Below, piece by piece: positions 1 through 14,300 of a stretch of 64,000 nucleotides of DNA. The DNA is from Rotaria sordida. Taxonomy: Eukaryota; Rotifera; Eurotatoria; Philodinida; Philodinidae. The DNA lies in contig CAJNOL010000389.1 of assembly GCA_905250125.1 (NCBI GenBank), forward strand, positions 1 to 64,000, written 5' to 3'. The notes under the pieces are model-generated. The model searched no databases. It worked only from the letters and a program-made list of their open reading frames with translations, and was not told the DNA's origin. Positions within the stretch are counted from its first letter, which is position 1. Every line of letters starts with the position of its first letter. The position numbers were made by a program, and so were the translations under genes.

Positions 1-668
1 GCCACAATAAATCATCATGCGTGGGGTAATCCTATTCCATCATATATGGAATGGGAAAGAGAGCGAGAGAGAAAAGCTCATAGTACTGACAGCCTATGTC
101 TTATTATTGGTCGTTGTTGTTGATGGTGAAGAAATAAAAGAACAGAATTGCTCTTTTGAGACTGTCGATATGGCATACATAGAATAATGAAAACGACGCA
201 GAGAGTGAGACTATAGTTCGTTTTGTAATTTGGAAATAGAAGCCTGACGGCACTGTCTACGTATAAATAAGAGAAGGAAAAAAAAAGAGAAGGCTGTTTT
301 GTATCAGTCAAGTGCTTCGTTAAACGTCGATCGTCTCTTTACTCATATCTACTGTACACACAGAAAAAAAAATGAATATATGTCGACCTCGTTTCATCTT
401 TTTCTCTCTTTCTTCTGTTCAATATGTATTATATGCTATCGTTCTAGTCGTATTTTTGTGACAAGTGAACTGCATTTTTCTCTGCCTCTCTCGTTCTCTT
501 CATATATTGCGAACGAAAAAAAAAAAAGTAATTAACCAACTTTTCATCGTTGTTGTCGTCTTATCTGTCCTATTCGTATGATATACATATACACAATCAT
601 AAAATGGTCAATCAATTGAAGCTTATATTCTATTTTTATTTTCGACTGAGATCAGATATCGATATGAT
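1..668. other. AT-rich flank, no gene seen
   Basis: Only short low-complexity reading frames occur here. A small palindrome (TTCCAT/ATGGAA) lies near position 35-50. AATAAA on the minus strand at 640-635 could be the polyadenylation signal of the minus-strand gene ending at 669. Confidence 0.5.
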
Positions 669-1718
669 TTATGTAAAAGCTCTCTTGCATATATCACATG
701 CATGACAACAAAAAAAATTTGCACAAAATTTTAAAAAACAAAAAATAATAGCAAAAACATAAGTAAAAATAAGAACATAAAATCCAAACCAATAAAGAGC
801 TGGATGACAATAATTATTATTATTATCATTTGGATTATTTGTTTGAACACGATATCGAGCGCCAAATATCCAAAAATTTCCAATAAAAAACCAAACAAAA
901 AGAAATATAGCTATAATACCTTGCATACCACGTGCAAATCCAATTGTCAATATCATACATTTATGAGTTGATTTTCTTGCAATAATTGATGATCGATAAT
1001 ATGAACAAGTTGATGAAAGAAGAAGAAAAAGTATAATACCTATACCACAACCACCAGATACAATCATATATAATGGAATTTTATTATCAACAGGACAATC
1101 TTTTATATATTTAATACCTAAAACAAGTTTTGTTATTGGTAAAGCAAGACAAAAACTTAAATAAATAAGTGCAACAAATGTACCACAACCACCGGTACAT
1201 AATGTTGCACATAAACCTGGTGTTTTTTCTTGTTTATATTTTTTTTTTCGTCTTATATAACGACGAGTATAGATTGGTGAAAATCGTGGTGAATAAATAG
1301 GTACAATTTGATGTTGAATTGATGGTGAAGGTGGAATTGGTGGTTGTACAATTTGATAGAATGGTCGATCAGAAACATGTGTTCTTGAAGTTAAAGTTGG
1401 TGATGAAGAAAAATCTTCGGCATGTGTAGGTCTCACAGTTGATGTCCATATTGAATTATTATTAGGTAAACGTATTGATGAATGTGGTATATTATTCAGA
1501 GTTGGTCTTGGAATTCGAAAATGTTCTCCTTGTCTTGATAATGATTGATTCCAATTTCTTGAATTAGTTTCATCAAGATCTTGTACAGTTAATTGACGTA
1601 AAGTAAAAGATGATGATGATGATCTTCTAATTGTAGGTATATATGAATTAATCGATGAAGATGATGATATAGAACTATTAATAGCATATGATATAGGTTT
1701 ACGACGACTAGAAAACAT
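669..1718 (-). CDS. TMEM272-like four-helix membrane protein, copy 1 (single exon)
   Basis: A continuous 349-codon frame. The first ~165 residues are Ser/Pro/Arg-rich and probably disordered. The rest holds four hydrophobic segments with the layout of TMEM272-like proteins: helix 1 ending in KLVLGI, a short loop with a Cys before an IPLYMIVSGG stretch, helix 2, helix 3 ending FVWFFIGNFWIFGA, a loop with the pattern NYCHPALY, and a Cys-rich helix 4 and tail. The same landmarks recur in the genes at 2521 and 7623, so the three are paralogues. This copy has no introns and the longest N-terminal tail. It is divergent from the 2521 gene. No biochemical function is established for the family to my knowledge. 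Confidence 0.82.
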   Translation of the reverse strand: MFSSRRKPISYAINSSISSSSSINSYIPTIRRSSSSSFTLRQLTVQDLDETNSRNWNQSLSRQGEHFRIPRPTLNNIPHSSIRLPNNNSIWTSTVRPTHAEDFSSSPTLTSRTHVSDRPFYQIVQPPIPPSPSIQHQIVPIYSPRFSPIYTRRYIRRKKKYKQEKTPGLCATLCTGGCGTFVALIYLSFCLALPITKLVLGIKYIKDCPVDNKIPLYMIVSGGCGIGIILFLLLSSTCSYYRSSIIARKSTHKCMILTIGFARGMQGIIAIFLFVWFFIGNFWIFGARYRVQTNNPNDNNNNYCHPALYWFGFYVLIFTYVFAIIFCFLKFCANFFCCHACDICKRAFT

Positions 1719-2520
1719 GATTATTCAATCATCAATTTAATAGTGTTCTTTTATAAAGAATTTGATATAAAGAAAGAAGTATCAATTTTTTTTTAATTTC
1801 GTTTCGTTTTTTTTTTATGCACTATAGAGACATAGTGCGTAGTATTATTTGTCTACATATAGAAGATGAGCAAATAGTGAAAAGATGATACAAAATCAGA
1901 CAAGAAGAAGAATCATTGTTGACTAGAAAAAAAAAACTTGGGATGATTAATGATCATGAAATGATTTCATTGCATGTTCAAACAATATTCGCCTACACTT
2001 TGTATGACCAATAACTAGCAAACACTTTAAATTTGAATAAATTTTATTCATATATCCTTTTTTTTTCGCTTCATTTCTTGTATTTAAAATGCTCTTGACG
2101 CTAGGTAAGAAATTGCCAAATGCTAGTCGATCGGTAAAAAAAGAAATTCTTTTAAATCTGCGTAGAAGATTTTTTTTTTTTGAGAAACAACGAAATTAAT
2201 CATTACTCTTCTGCAACCTTTAATAAAGACTGAAGTAGGATTGTTCTTGTTTTCGTTTTTTTTGTGAAACTGAGTAAAGGTGAACATAGACAAATACTCT
2301 TGTGAGAAAACGAACGAAAGCAATTTTTTTTTTTATTATGTATTTAAATTTAGAAACGTAAAAGAAGTGAGAGCAACAAAATAAATAGGAAAGAAAATAA
2401 AACAGCAAGATCTTTTTTTCTTTTTTTATCGTTTCTTTTTCTATGCACTGTGTCGTGATCAAAATTACCTTTGTTTTCTTTTCCTTTTCTTACTGTTCAT
2501 GACCTTCAAGACGAGTAGTT
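1719..2520. promoter_or_regulatory. Divergent promoter region between two TMEM272-like genes
   Basis: About 800 nt separates the start codons of two head-to-head paralogues. It is AT-rich with many poly-T/poly-A tracts and no convincing reading frame. A shared bidirectional promoter is inferred from position only. No clear TATA element was singled out. Confidence 0.4.
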
Positions 2521-3377
2521 ATGGCACAATATTCAATACCAGCATCATCAACGCAACGTCAACAAATGTCAATCGAAATTCCACGACCACTTCCTTCTTT
2601 TCAACGACCTAGTGTTGGTGGCCCACCGTTTTCAAATGTTTTTGATGAACACATAGATAGTAGCAGATTACCTCGTTTAAATATTGCTAGTGAAAGACAA
2701 ATAAAGTTTCTTCCACCATTTGTATCTTTGATACTTGGTTCAAAATATTTTTTGATTGCTTTATGTATTCTTCTTATTGTTCCGATACTTGAATTAGCTA
2801 TTGGTATAGCTTATCAAGATCAATGTTCAGTGAATCCTAATATTCCGAGATATCTAATTGTTACAGGTGCATGTGGTTTGATGGTTATTGCTTTGACAAT
2901 AATGATTGTAAGATATTATTTTCATTTGTTTTTTTTTTTTTGTTTTTGTAGTTTTGAATAATGTTTTATTATTAATTAAATATAGGTTGGTTCATTTGTA
3001 TGTTGTGTTAAACAAGATACAATTGCTGGATCATGTATTACTACATGTATAATTGCTATGTTAATTATTATTATTTTTCTTATGAGTTTATTTTTATTTA
3101 TTTGGTTTATTGTGGTAAGTAAAAATTGATTTTAATTTATTTCTAAATGAATTATTGTATTTGTTTGTTTGTTTTTTTTACATAGGGTAATGTTTGGATA
3201 TTTGGAGCTCAAAATATAGTTGATTTTCGTAATGAACAATCGTCTAATTATTGTCATTCAACTTTATATAATTTTGCTTTTTGGATACTAATTATAACTT
3301 ATATTATGACTGTTGTTTGCTGTTGCTTATCATGTTGTTGTGCTTGTTCAAAATCTGTAGCCACATTAAAAGCATAG
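2521..3377 (+). CDS. TMEM272-like four-helix membrane protein, copy 2 (3 exons)
   Basis: Exons 2521-2907, 2986-3114 and 3186-3377 join in phase 0 to give 235 aa. The donors are GTAAGA and GTAAGT and both acceptors end in TAG. A ~60-residue polar N-terminus is followed by helix 1 (ELAIGIAYQDQC), the IPRYLIVTGACG landmark at the start of helix 2, helix 3 ending FIWFIVGNVWIFGAQ, the loop SSNYCHSTLYNF, and a Cys-rich helix 4 (CCCLSCCCACS). These match the neighbouring copies. The translation does not continue past the first donor without a stop soon after, which supports the intron. Function is unknown; it is an integral membrane protein by sequence. Confidence 0.82.
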
Positions 3378-3550
3378 ATAAACAAAATCTAATCTCAAAC
3401 AATGTCAAAAAGAAAAGAAAAAGAACATATGTGTTTTTTTCTATTTATTTTACTTTTAAAAAAAGAAAAAAACTAAGTTTTTTTATACAGTTGTTTGTTT
3501 CTTTTAGGAGAATGTAGACTGTTTCATTGGAGAATTTTTTCTTATTTGTC

Positions 3551-3556
3551 AATAAA
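3551..3556 (+). terminator. Probable polyadenylation signal AATAAA
   Basis: AATAAA lies about 175 nt after the stop codon of the second TMEM272-like gene. Confidence 0.45.
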
Positions 3557-5997
3557 ATATTGCAAATGATGGTGAGATATATTATTTCATATATTCAGAC
3601 GAATATGTTTGCATTGCTTCTCTATCGATATACTTATTAGCTTTCACAGTAATGAAGTTATAGAGTGACAAAGCAACTGTCGCTACCCCGTAGCGAATTT
3701 GTTTTTTTTTTTGTTTCATTTTTCTTCAATAGAAACCAAAAAAAGAGGTTATACTACTGTAAATAGACTTCGGAAGCCATTTTTTGATCATGACCCCTGC
3801 TCCATCTGATAAACCATCATTCTCTCACTGACTTTCTCAATCTAACACTGAGCTTTCAAAATTATCGTGAATATTATTCTATAATTTGACGATATAGATA
3901 AGACAACTTAAATAACTAAGATATGTCGATTATTATGTATTTAATGCAAAAATTTTGATTTATTTATAACGATGAAATAGAACATTATCAATTCATTTTT
4001 TTTTGTACTTAATGATTAAGTTAATGATTTCTTTTCGAAAAAATCTTTTGTTTTAAATCTTTCAGTTTTTGTTTCTTTCATAGTTAAAGAATTCTTCGTT
4101 TTATATATTGAATTTTGATATATGTTAAAAGAAATATATAAAGTTACAGAAACAAGTGAAAATCTAAGTAATCGAATCAATATAAAAGTTCTTAGATTCT
4201 TTTCTGAATTTTCATCATATTTTTTCATAACAAGAAAGTACTCAATATAATACAAAGTATTTTTATTCTTCTTGACATTTATGATATATGTACTTAAACA
4301 ATAAGAAATGAGGAAAAAAAAAGAAATGTACCATTCCTAATCTTTCGTTCTACATGTAATCATATAAAGGATTTTGAACGATACTTGACTGAAAAACACT
4401 TAACATCTCAGTTGTCAGTAATATTTATAAAAATCTTGCATATTTTGAGAGTTACAGTCTATTGCTTTCAATCGTTTTGTTGAAACTGAATTATTATTGA
4501 TAGATTTATTGAAATCTAAATTATATTTCATTATTTCCTAAGCTTAAACCATTAGTCTATATTTGTTCAAATAAATTTCTTATGAATTTTTCTATAGATT
4601 TTATCAAAATTATTGAATGTAATCATTAGTTATTTATATATTTCTAGATGTTTTTGTGATGGTAATCATAATAATCGAGCATATTCTTAATTAATATGAT
4701 CGACATTAATATTAATCGTATTAGTATTTTCCTAGGTTTAATTCTTATGGATAAATTCTATTTTTATTATGAATATAATCAACTTCGTTATTTTATCATT
4801 GCGACAAAATTCTAAATTTAAAAAGAAAAAAAGTAAGATTCTGTCATGCACTTCTTAACTCAATGTTTTATCACTAGAAACAAAAAAAAAATATATTGGT
4901 GTCGTCACAAGTAACAAATATTATCGCATAGCTTCATTGATATTGATATTTACTATATTAACAAAAACTATTATTAAATAAAACATATTCGCATGTCAAA
5001 AAATAACGTGATTAATAAACAAACATATAAAAACTAAAGTATCATAAATTACTCCTACTCTTTTATATTTCTAGTCAGTTGCATGTGTTCCATTTGAAGC
5101 CTTATAATTTTACTAATAAATCATGATAATAAAATGTTTAGTTTAGAAGTGATAGTTATGCTATTAATTATTTCTTAGAATAGCGTAGATAGTTATTTAA
5201 TAAGCAATTGTCTGCAATTATATGATTGGTGAAAAATATTATGAAATTTTTTTTTCAAGATTTAAATTTTCCTCTATGAATTAATAATTACTACTTTTAT
5301 TTGATCAATTATTTATACAAGAAATTTTAACAGAAAAATTTTTCATAAAATATTGATGATGTTTTTCTTTTATTTCTGGAGATTCTAATGTGTTTGGCAT
5401 TTAAAAGAAGAAAAAAAACAATTATTGTGACATTTTGTAAAATGAAGGTTCTTTCCAACATCTAGTTCTCAGAAATATCTTAGAAATTGTGAGATATTAA
5501 TCTGATATGTAAAACAACCGATAATCTTTGAACTATTTCGTTTGATTAGTTTTTATCTGAAAAAAACAGGACATCACGAACTGTTTCATTAAGAGTTTCA
5601 TTACTCGTTAATTTCACATAAATCAATTGTATATGTTTAGTCATAACAAAACTTTGGCAACATGATTTGTGCAATAGCGGATGTTCGAAAATACGGCATT
5701 TCTTAAAAACCTTTTGTAAAATATCTTTTGCTGTATGAGAAATACTAATCCTATGCTTTCAATATGAATAATTTCATTTTTTTTCTTAATTCTTTGGTTA
5801 CGAGTGGTGGCAGAATTCTCACAAGCAGAACTTAAGAATTCTGTATTGTAAACACATTTATCATTGTTTACATACACATTCTGTTCATATTAATATAATT
5901 CTTATAATACTGTAATAAAACAATAATAATTCTATTATGAATTCTATTTATTATATCAGAATTCAGACTGTCTAGTAGACTTGTGTTTCATCATATA

Positions 5998-6516
5998 CAT
6001 TTATCTGTGCATCTAAAACAAAATTCTGCATAGAATTTCGTTTTCTCAGCAGAATTTTGTCAGAATTCCTAAATCAACATTATGCTTAGAATCTTGTTTT
6101 TACAGAAGATTTTAACTGAAACTTTACTTCCCTAAGAGAATCGTGTTTCACGATTTAGATTTATCCTTGCATCTAAACAGCACATGTTAACATTATTTGA
6201 TATCTAATATAAAATAAAAAAAATGAGCATACTTATTTCTTAATCTATTATATTTTCTGTTTCGGACCTTGATTGTGTTCGCCGTATTGCTGTGCTGAAA
6301 AACAAACTATTGAAATAGTTATTTTGGTTTTTATGAGAAATATCGTCATAATCTTTTTAAAATTGATTAACATTGGAATTATACCTAAAAGTTAATTCTA
6401 TAGGAATAAGTATATGTAATGAATAACAATTCTGCTAGAAAGTTAGAAGTCTGACAAAAATTCTGCTGAAAAAAACAAAATTCTAAGCAGAATTTTGATT
6501 TGGAAGCATAGATGAG
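5998..6516. repeat. Degenerate foldback (inverted-repeat) element
   Basis: The arm at about 5998-6077 is the imperfect reverse complement of about 6430-6516. Both carry the words AAAATTCTGC, AGAATTT, CAGCAGAATTTT and GTCAGA in mirrored order. A second weaker copy of the left outer segment (TGTTTCA...TTATC..TGCATCTAAA) recurs near 6147-6180. It looks like an old miniature transposable element. Confidence 0.55.
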
Positions 6517-7622
6517 AATCTATAATCCAGTACACGATTGTACTACGGTAGTTAACACATTAATCAATATTCTTGAATTCTGCTTGTGATGAATTTTGCC
6601 ACTGATGCCGTTCTACTTCGCATTATTCCCTAACGATATGTATTTCTCATCTTGAAAAAAAAGATCTTAGATTTAGTCAAATAAATATAAACAATTGCAT
6701 TTTTACGATTGCAAATCTAGAATTCTTATGAATATAGAAAGATGAATCAGCCATAGAGTATATATTAATTACAAAAGAGTCTGACGAAAAGTAAGTCTTC
6801 ATCAAAATAGAAATAATGATAGGTGTTTTTTCATATTTTGTATTGAGTTAGGCTTTGATTAATTTACTTTTGTAGATTATTTGGTAACTATTGAATGATA
6901 TCAATCAAAGTATGGTTCTTTAAAGCATTAAAAAAGTCCTATTTCTTTGTGAAAAATGCTTCGATTATAGTGAGAATATTTTGCAAAGAAAATCAAAATT
7001 ATAAATTATTTAGAAGACTTTTTTATCATTCTTAATGATCAAAAACTCCTAAATTGATTATAATTTTAATTTTGTTGCACAATAATCTGATTGTAATCGA
7101 AATATTTTTCACTAGATGCTATATGAATCTTTTCATTAGAATTATTCATCTTTTACATGCAAAGAGATTGTAACATAAATAGAAAAAAAGTAATTGATGT
7201 ATCTTCTTTGATTCTTATTAACCATAATATAACACATATTATTATTCTAATCATACATGAATTCAAGTCTCTTTCTTATTCTATGCATAAATCATCAGTA
7301 ATAATTGCTGTTAGCTAGTTACATTTATTTTTCTATCATTTGTGTCACATTTTTTTATGCATTGCAAGAAATAGATAAAAAAAAAATGAAGATATGATTC
7401 ATCACTACAATCGATCTGTTTTTTTTCGTCCGAGCAAGCGAGAAAATCGACCATATTTTGACTGTGAGTATATTCTGTGTTTGTTGCTGGTCTGAAAAGA
7501 AAAAATCGATAAGAACAGAACATATGCAAATATAAAAGGCACGGTAAAAATATGGGAAGCAAACGTTTGCGTTTGACATATCGAATCATAAATTGATTTT
7601 TCTAATTATTCACAATACTCAA

Positions 7623-8318
7623 ATGAATCCAACTCAAATTGAAGGTACCAGTGAAACGGCTCCGTTAAGAAGCACATCTAATACAGTATCTCCTTTGTCA
7701 ATGACTGCAGCCGGTCGAACATTTGGTACAACTTATATTCTTGTGTAAATTTTATTTTAATCTACGTACTTTGAACTTTAAAAAAAAATATTATTTTGTA
7801 GCTCGTCATTGCTTGGATCTATTATTCCATTAATTCAATTGATAATTGGTGCATATTACAGAGAAGATTGTACTATTGATCAGCGTATTCCAACTTATAT
7901 GATCGTTTCGGGTGCTTGTGGTCTAGCAATGACTGGATTTACAATTTTGCTTTCTATGTATATCTAGATTTTTTTTTAAAATTCTCTCAATATTTAATAT
8001 TTTTTTGTTTTTAGTGTATTTATGTGTTTCATTTCGGATTCAACAGCACTGCATATAATAGCTACCTGTTCTCTATGTTTAACTATAGTGTCAACGATAA
8101 TACTATCAGCTTTTCTTTTTATTTGGTTCATTTTTGGCTGTATCTGGGTATTTAGTATTCGTGACAAAGTAGAATTTGATGATCGACATGATCCTAATTA
8201 TTGCGAACCAGTTTTATATAAATCAGCATATGCATTACTTGTGATAATGATTATTTGGAGTATTCTTCAATGTTGTTTTTCATGTTTTCGACAATGTTGT
8301 ACAGGACGAAGTAACTGA
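7623..8318 (+). CDS. TMEM272-like four-helix membrane protein, copy 3 (3 exons)
   Basis: Exons 7623-7744, 7802-7957 and 8015-8318 join in frame to 193 aa. The N-terminal polar part is short (~40 residues). Helix 1 is followed by IIGAYYREDC, then the landmark RIPTYMIVSGACG, helix 3 ending FIWFIFGCIWVFSIRD, the loop PNYCEPVLYKSAY, and a Cys-rich end. The two intron positions correspond in layout to those of the copy at 2521, which supports common descent. The intron-1 donor could be GTGTAA (7743) or GTAAAT (7745); only the second keeps frame. Confidence 0.8.
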
Positions 8319-11300
8319 ATCAAATGAAAATTAATATGTAATATTATGAATATCCTTGAAATTGCAATTTATTATTATTTAAAATGTGACATTTTAAAAT
8401 TAGTGTCTATTGTATTTCAATATTTAAATTAAGAAAAATAGATTTCAACGTTGTTTTTTTTTGTTTTTTGATAGAGTAAAATCAAAATTATAGATTTATT
8501 TAGTATTAATAGTTGAAAATTCATTTAAAACAAATTTATCTTGCTATATTATTCATTTAAATAAATATCTTTTATTCTTCATATTTATAAGTTAAAGATT
8601 TTCTTCAATGGAACAAATTCTTTATGAAATATTTATTATTATGCTATTTACTTTTTTGCTATGATTGTGATTTATTACAAACTAATTGTTTTAACTCGAA
8701 TATGTCTTCATTGAATATTCTTAAATGTGATTGTAAAAGAAAACGATGACAGTCACTCTGTTCCGAAAAAGATCTATTCAAATATAACAATGAAAATTAA
8801 TTTACTGTGTGTTATATTCTTTAACGTTTATCAATTTTAGTTTTTTTTAGCTGTAAAACAGAAATAATTTTTTTGAATAGTTAGTCTCTTCGAAAAAAGA
8901 GGAAGAAGATTATTTCGATTTGCATCGGACTATCTGCAGCTATCTTGAGTAAAATAAAAACCTTTCGTTGTAAATTTCGAAACAATGAATATTAAACAAA
9001 CGAACCTCGTTCACTCGATCATACTGAAAATTAACGAAATTAAATATGAAATGTTAATGACTATTGAAGAGTCAGTTTAGTAGTATAAGAGATTTATACT
9101 GAAAATAGAATGAAGAAGGTTTTAGATATTGTAGACACATGAAATAAAGGAATTATTAGATATTGAAAATTATCTTACTAGATTCGTCTCAATCTCAATT
9201 GTGTACTATCAATTAAAGTTCTGAAGCCCTACCCTAGTATCCATCATACCCTGGGATACGATTAGGGTACGACCCTCTCAGAGTAGGGTAGGTAGAACTA
9301 TATCATTTTAAATGTTGTAAGGTATTACAGAGTACAGATCTATAATGTTGTCGTACTCAAACTAATCCAAGATGAGTTTTCTAAAAGGTGATTTCTTTGC
9401 TATAAATTACATAAAATGGAATTCTTTCATTTCTTACGCTTGTGTTGATAATTGTGAAGTATTCAATGGTTTTGGATATGACATACAAAGCTGAACTAAA
9501 ATAAGATACACAAATATTGACAATAGCTACTTGTTTAAAGTAACTGAAAGTTGATCAATTTTTTCATAGAATAGATCGAGATGTTTTCGATATTGTTCAC
9601 ATATTTCACAATATCTTGATCTTTACAAATAACATCATCTTTTATTTTTTTCAAAATTTAAATATTAAAAATATCTATTTCCAGAAAAGAAAACAAAACA
9701 CAAAGAAAGTTTTCTCTTTTTGATAATCTAATCTTATGTGATATTAATCAAAGCATTTCTTCATTTTCACTAGAAACATGTTCAAATTTTTCTCGAATAA
9801 CACAAAAATCTTGATTTATTATCGTTCTAAACTTTTAGGGGTGCAAAGAATCTAAAATACATTTGGAATTTGGGATCAATACCTAAATGTTTGAATTTGA
9901 ATTTGAGACGTGACTTAGCTTTTGAGCCAAATCTACATAAATAGTTTGCAATTTGATAATCTTCATTGAATGTGTCCACTTTGGGAAGGTTTTCAATATT
10001 TCATTTTGATATAGTTGTTAAAGTCTATCCGATACGCTTTCTCGGAATCATGTTGTATGGAACTGTATTGAAGGCAACTTCTCTAGTTAGTAGTTGAAAG
10101 TTTCCACTTGAAAGAGTCAATGATAAAACTGCTTTAGCATACCTTCCAGTTAAGATAGGCATCAGTCAACTTCAGCTAGAATTTGCTGAAGAAAAATCAT
10201 GAACTTTGGTCTCTTCGTAAGTAGACAAATGAACATTTTTTCAATTCTTTGTCTCATTTCTTGGTCTATCTTCTCTTGATTGCTAGTCTATTCAAGAGTA
10301 CGTCGCATACTAGTGTTGAATGTATCCAACACTAAGAGTGATTATTTACCATTTTCCTGAAAAGTCACGACCTCTCCTGTTTTTCAACACATTTATGTAA
10401 TTGTATGAAGATGGGATTCATTTTTTGAGAAAATGCGAGACACAGTCACTTTTTAAGGTAACTGCAAATGATCACTTCTAGCACCAACACCCATGAGGCA
10501 TCTTATATCTTTTTTTAAACTCTACACTTATCGCTGGCATACGCTTTTTCAGTGTCTAATTAGTGTTTTCTCATTTTTCTCTCGTACAGATGCTCATCTA
10601 AAACTAGTCTATTCAGTGTACAATTACCAAGTACAACTCTATCCAGGTGAAAAAATGAATATCGAAAAATCTGGAACAGAAAAATCTAGAAAATCTTGAT
10701 TTTCGACAAATAAAAAAAAAGATTTCCCAATGCAATAGTTTTTCAAAGACTTTTATGTTTGAGATTTTCGAAATTTTGGGACAATACCGAAAAAATGCTC
10801 TGAAAATTACAGAATTATTCACTTTCAAGAAATTCTCCAATGTGAACGGGATCGGAAAAAAATCTCCACATTGGAAAGGTTCATTTCTAGCAAAAAAAGT
10901 TCTGTAGGGAGAGGGAGACCAGTAAATATTCACAATAGAGAGTTGTTCTCATAAGAAGGTTTCACTGTATTGTTTTATTTTTAACAAGATCAGTATTTGA
11001 GAAAACAATGCAAATTGATCAGTCCTGGAATTATCAAAAATCCATAAACAAATGTTAATAAATACGTTGAATAACATAGAATTTTCATAGGATTACTTGA
11101 AGGATTAGCTTTTAAAAGAAAAAAAAGCCTCAGCCTTCACTCATTGAAAGGCTATAATCTAGCCAATTATTATTTTCATTGAGATAATAACTATTAAATG
11201 AGAGATGGTCACAGTTTTCTTTGTAGTATCGCAAATCAATATCGATTCCACTTCGACTTGATTTAAATCTAAAAACCTGTAATTAAATCCATCTCTGGTT

Positions 11301-14300
11301 TGAATTAAAATTTTTAACAATCGACTAGTATACAAAAAATAAATATTTCTTATTTAGTCACAGTACCTTCCGTGTAAATTGAAATAATGGATTCAATAAA
11401 ACATTTTCAAATTTTATTGATTAAATTCTTTTTTCAGGACAAATTGAAAGAATCATGGAAGAAGATACAACATAAACATTTAGAAGTTTTTACCTATTCA
11501 TTCATTTTCATCTAGTTTTCAAATATGTTTTGCATGAAAAAAAATGTTAAAATCTGAAGAATTACTTTTGATTAAATTCAGAAATCTACTTCTATTCATA
11601 AGACATTCTTAATTAGTTAAAACTATGCATGCTTTTAATTTGTATTATGCGGTGGTCACAAAGAGTTTCGTTACTAGATAAAAGGTACTTAAACTTTAAT
11701 CCTTTAGTCTTATAGCTTGACTATAGATAGACCATGATGAACTCTAATCGCGAGGATTAATTAGAACTTGATCAACCATCATACGGAGGAGCTAGAAGGT
11801 TAACATAGATTTTTTTCATCAAACGAGTATATCTCAGCTCAATGGAGAAGAGATACATGCTGAGACCATTCCAACCAATGGAAGCTTCTCTGCACCTCAA
11901 GATTACAATGGATTGGAATATCCTATCTGTGGCATAATATAGACGTACGGATGTTTATTAGCTAATAAGAAAATGGCAATTAACACATCTAAATAGTGGA
12001 AAACCAGAAAAGTGTCAAAAAAGCCTTTTTTTGGAGCCCTAGGGAAAAAAAACAGTGTTTTCATTGTAAGTCCTTTACATTAAGACCAATCGATCTTCGG
12101 TTGTTGCTTACGATCAGAATTTACCGAGCTCTGTTCATAGTCAAAATATCGAGCAAAAGAAATGAAGTTTATATACTTGTTATCCGATAGCGGGGCTTCT
12201 TGTGACTACTGGAGGAATAGACATCGGTTAACATGCGATTCCGTTTAATACTTCAATAGCACTCACATTCAATTCTTTTAAATAAAGATAGTTTAATGTT
12301 TCAACATGTAATTTATGCTGAAAACCAAAGTACGAATATTCTTGTCTATCATTTGAAACATATTTTCAACATAAAGAACGTGATTGTTCAAATCATAATA
12401 CATCAAAATCAATTGAATCTGAAATATGTTTATCATAACATAAGACAATTGTCTAAATGTTCTATTTAAAATTTTGATTAAGTATTTAAAAAAAAAACTC
12501 TTAATATTTTGCAGTCGATCATAACAATACTGACTCAAAATTAGATTTCAATTTCAAAGTCAAATATTCTCATTGTAATTTATAAGATCAAGTCAAAAAA
12601 TGAACTTAAATTAATTTATTCGTTTTTATACTGTCTATGTCATTCGCATGGTTATTCTCTAACCTTGTTTTCTTTTTCTTTTAAAACAACAGTGTGATGA
12701 ACTTGGATAAAAAAAATGCTTATCAAATAAGATGGATCACTTTTTTTTTTGACGTTTTTACGCAATACGCTATTCTAATCGTTAATTCAACACATGCTTA
12801 TATGTAAAGTAACATTGAGAGAATAATTATCAAGCGTAACGGTCATAAGAGAAGAGCATAGTCGTATCTCGAGAGAATGATTATAAAGATAACAAAAAAA
12901 AGAGATAACGTATTCATTATAAATAGTCTATAAAACTTAAATATTTATCATAAAATCTCAAGCATTCGAAAAAATTGCATTTTTTATTGCACATAAAATA
13001 TCACATGAAATTGAGACTTTTATAATATACAGATAAGAACAAATGAAAAAGTTTTTTGCAATAACACTTTGAATGTGAATATCATTTCTCATTTATTGAT
13101 GATATCAATGATGAATATTATGAAATATACTATGATTTTATAATAGCATTTATTATGAGAGAGAGATAGAAAGTTATTTTTTGTCATTATAATACACAAG
13201 AAAAAAATATTTGAAATGAGAAAAATAAATAAATACATAAACAGAGTCAGTTTAGAGCAAATTCAATCAAATATCAGCTATTTAATTAGACAAAATGTTT
13301 GAGCAAAATTAATCCAATAAAAGAGAAAAGGTCAAATTGATGTAAGTAATTTGCTATACAATTGAATTGTCGTAAACAACTACCATAATCTTTTGTAAGA
13401 TAGAAAAACAAAATCTCAGGAAATTTGTCTAAATCATGATTGAAATAACTAACCTTACTCGTATTCGATTTTTAAATCAATATACGGAATGACTAATCTA
13501 ATCTAAATTAGGCCGATTATTTTTTATATGATTTGACCGACGAGCTTCTTATTATAATAAAGTTCACTATTGTTTGTCATCAAATGATTCTATTATCTCT
13601 TTCTTTACATAGTAAATAGTTCTCCAATAATTTTTATTATATAAACGAATTTGCTCTAGCATTATTATATCCAATACTCTCAATTGAATTCTATATCGCT
13701 GATTTTTTAAAATATAAATGTATCGAAAAAAAGACACTGTTATGAAATGCATTCGACTCATTTGATGAGCGTGAGAGAATAAAATGAATGAAACTAATTC
13801 ATAGTATAGCTAGTTTAACTAATAAATTAAAAAAATGATTATTATTTTCGATTGAAATATACAAGTAAAATCAGCCAAAATGGAACATGAACATTTATCG
13901 TTTAGCTTTCATTTATAAGAAGATTTGTTTTTTTTTTGAACAAGTTCTTCTACCATGAATATATGTAAAACTATTGAAACTTTCAGTTCACACTTAATTA
14001 AGATTAATTAGCTTATAAGTTAATTAATTAAAACGTAATTAGTAAATAACTGTCTATCTCTATGACTTTAAAGGCCAAGAATTGCATGATAGACTCTACG
14101 TTGCAAACTATATATATGGTGAGATTTTCAGAAAGATCGGACTTCAAAAAATTGCTTCCGGTAAGTCAATACTTCAGAGAACTCATCACGTTATGAAGCG
14201 AAACTTTTTATTTTACTATCATCTCGAGATCCTCAAGAAGAATTTGTACTATTTAGAATTGATTTTTTTTTTCGACTTCTCATTCAGCTACAGAGGGATT

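Larger units (their letters stand above)
3378..7622. other. Intergenic, AT-rich, no gene supported
   Basis: Over 4 kb with only short AT-driven frames. It holds the 3' UTR of the upstream gene, a small hairpin around 3672-3692 (CGCTAC/GTAGCG), and a repeat-rich part at 5.8-6.55 kb with recurring GAATTCTG/CAGAATTT words, annotated separately. Confidence 0.5.

Noticed and set aside
10613-10933. 106-codon minus-strand frame
   Set aside because: Phe/Arg-rich from AT-rich palindromic sequence; overlaps a hairpin and has no family features.
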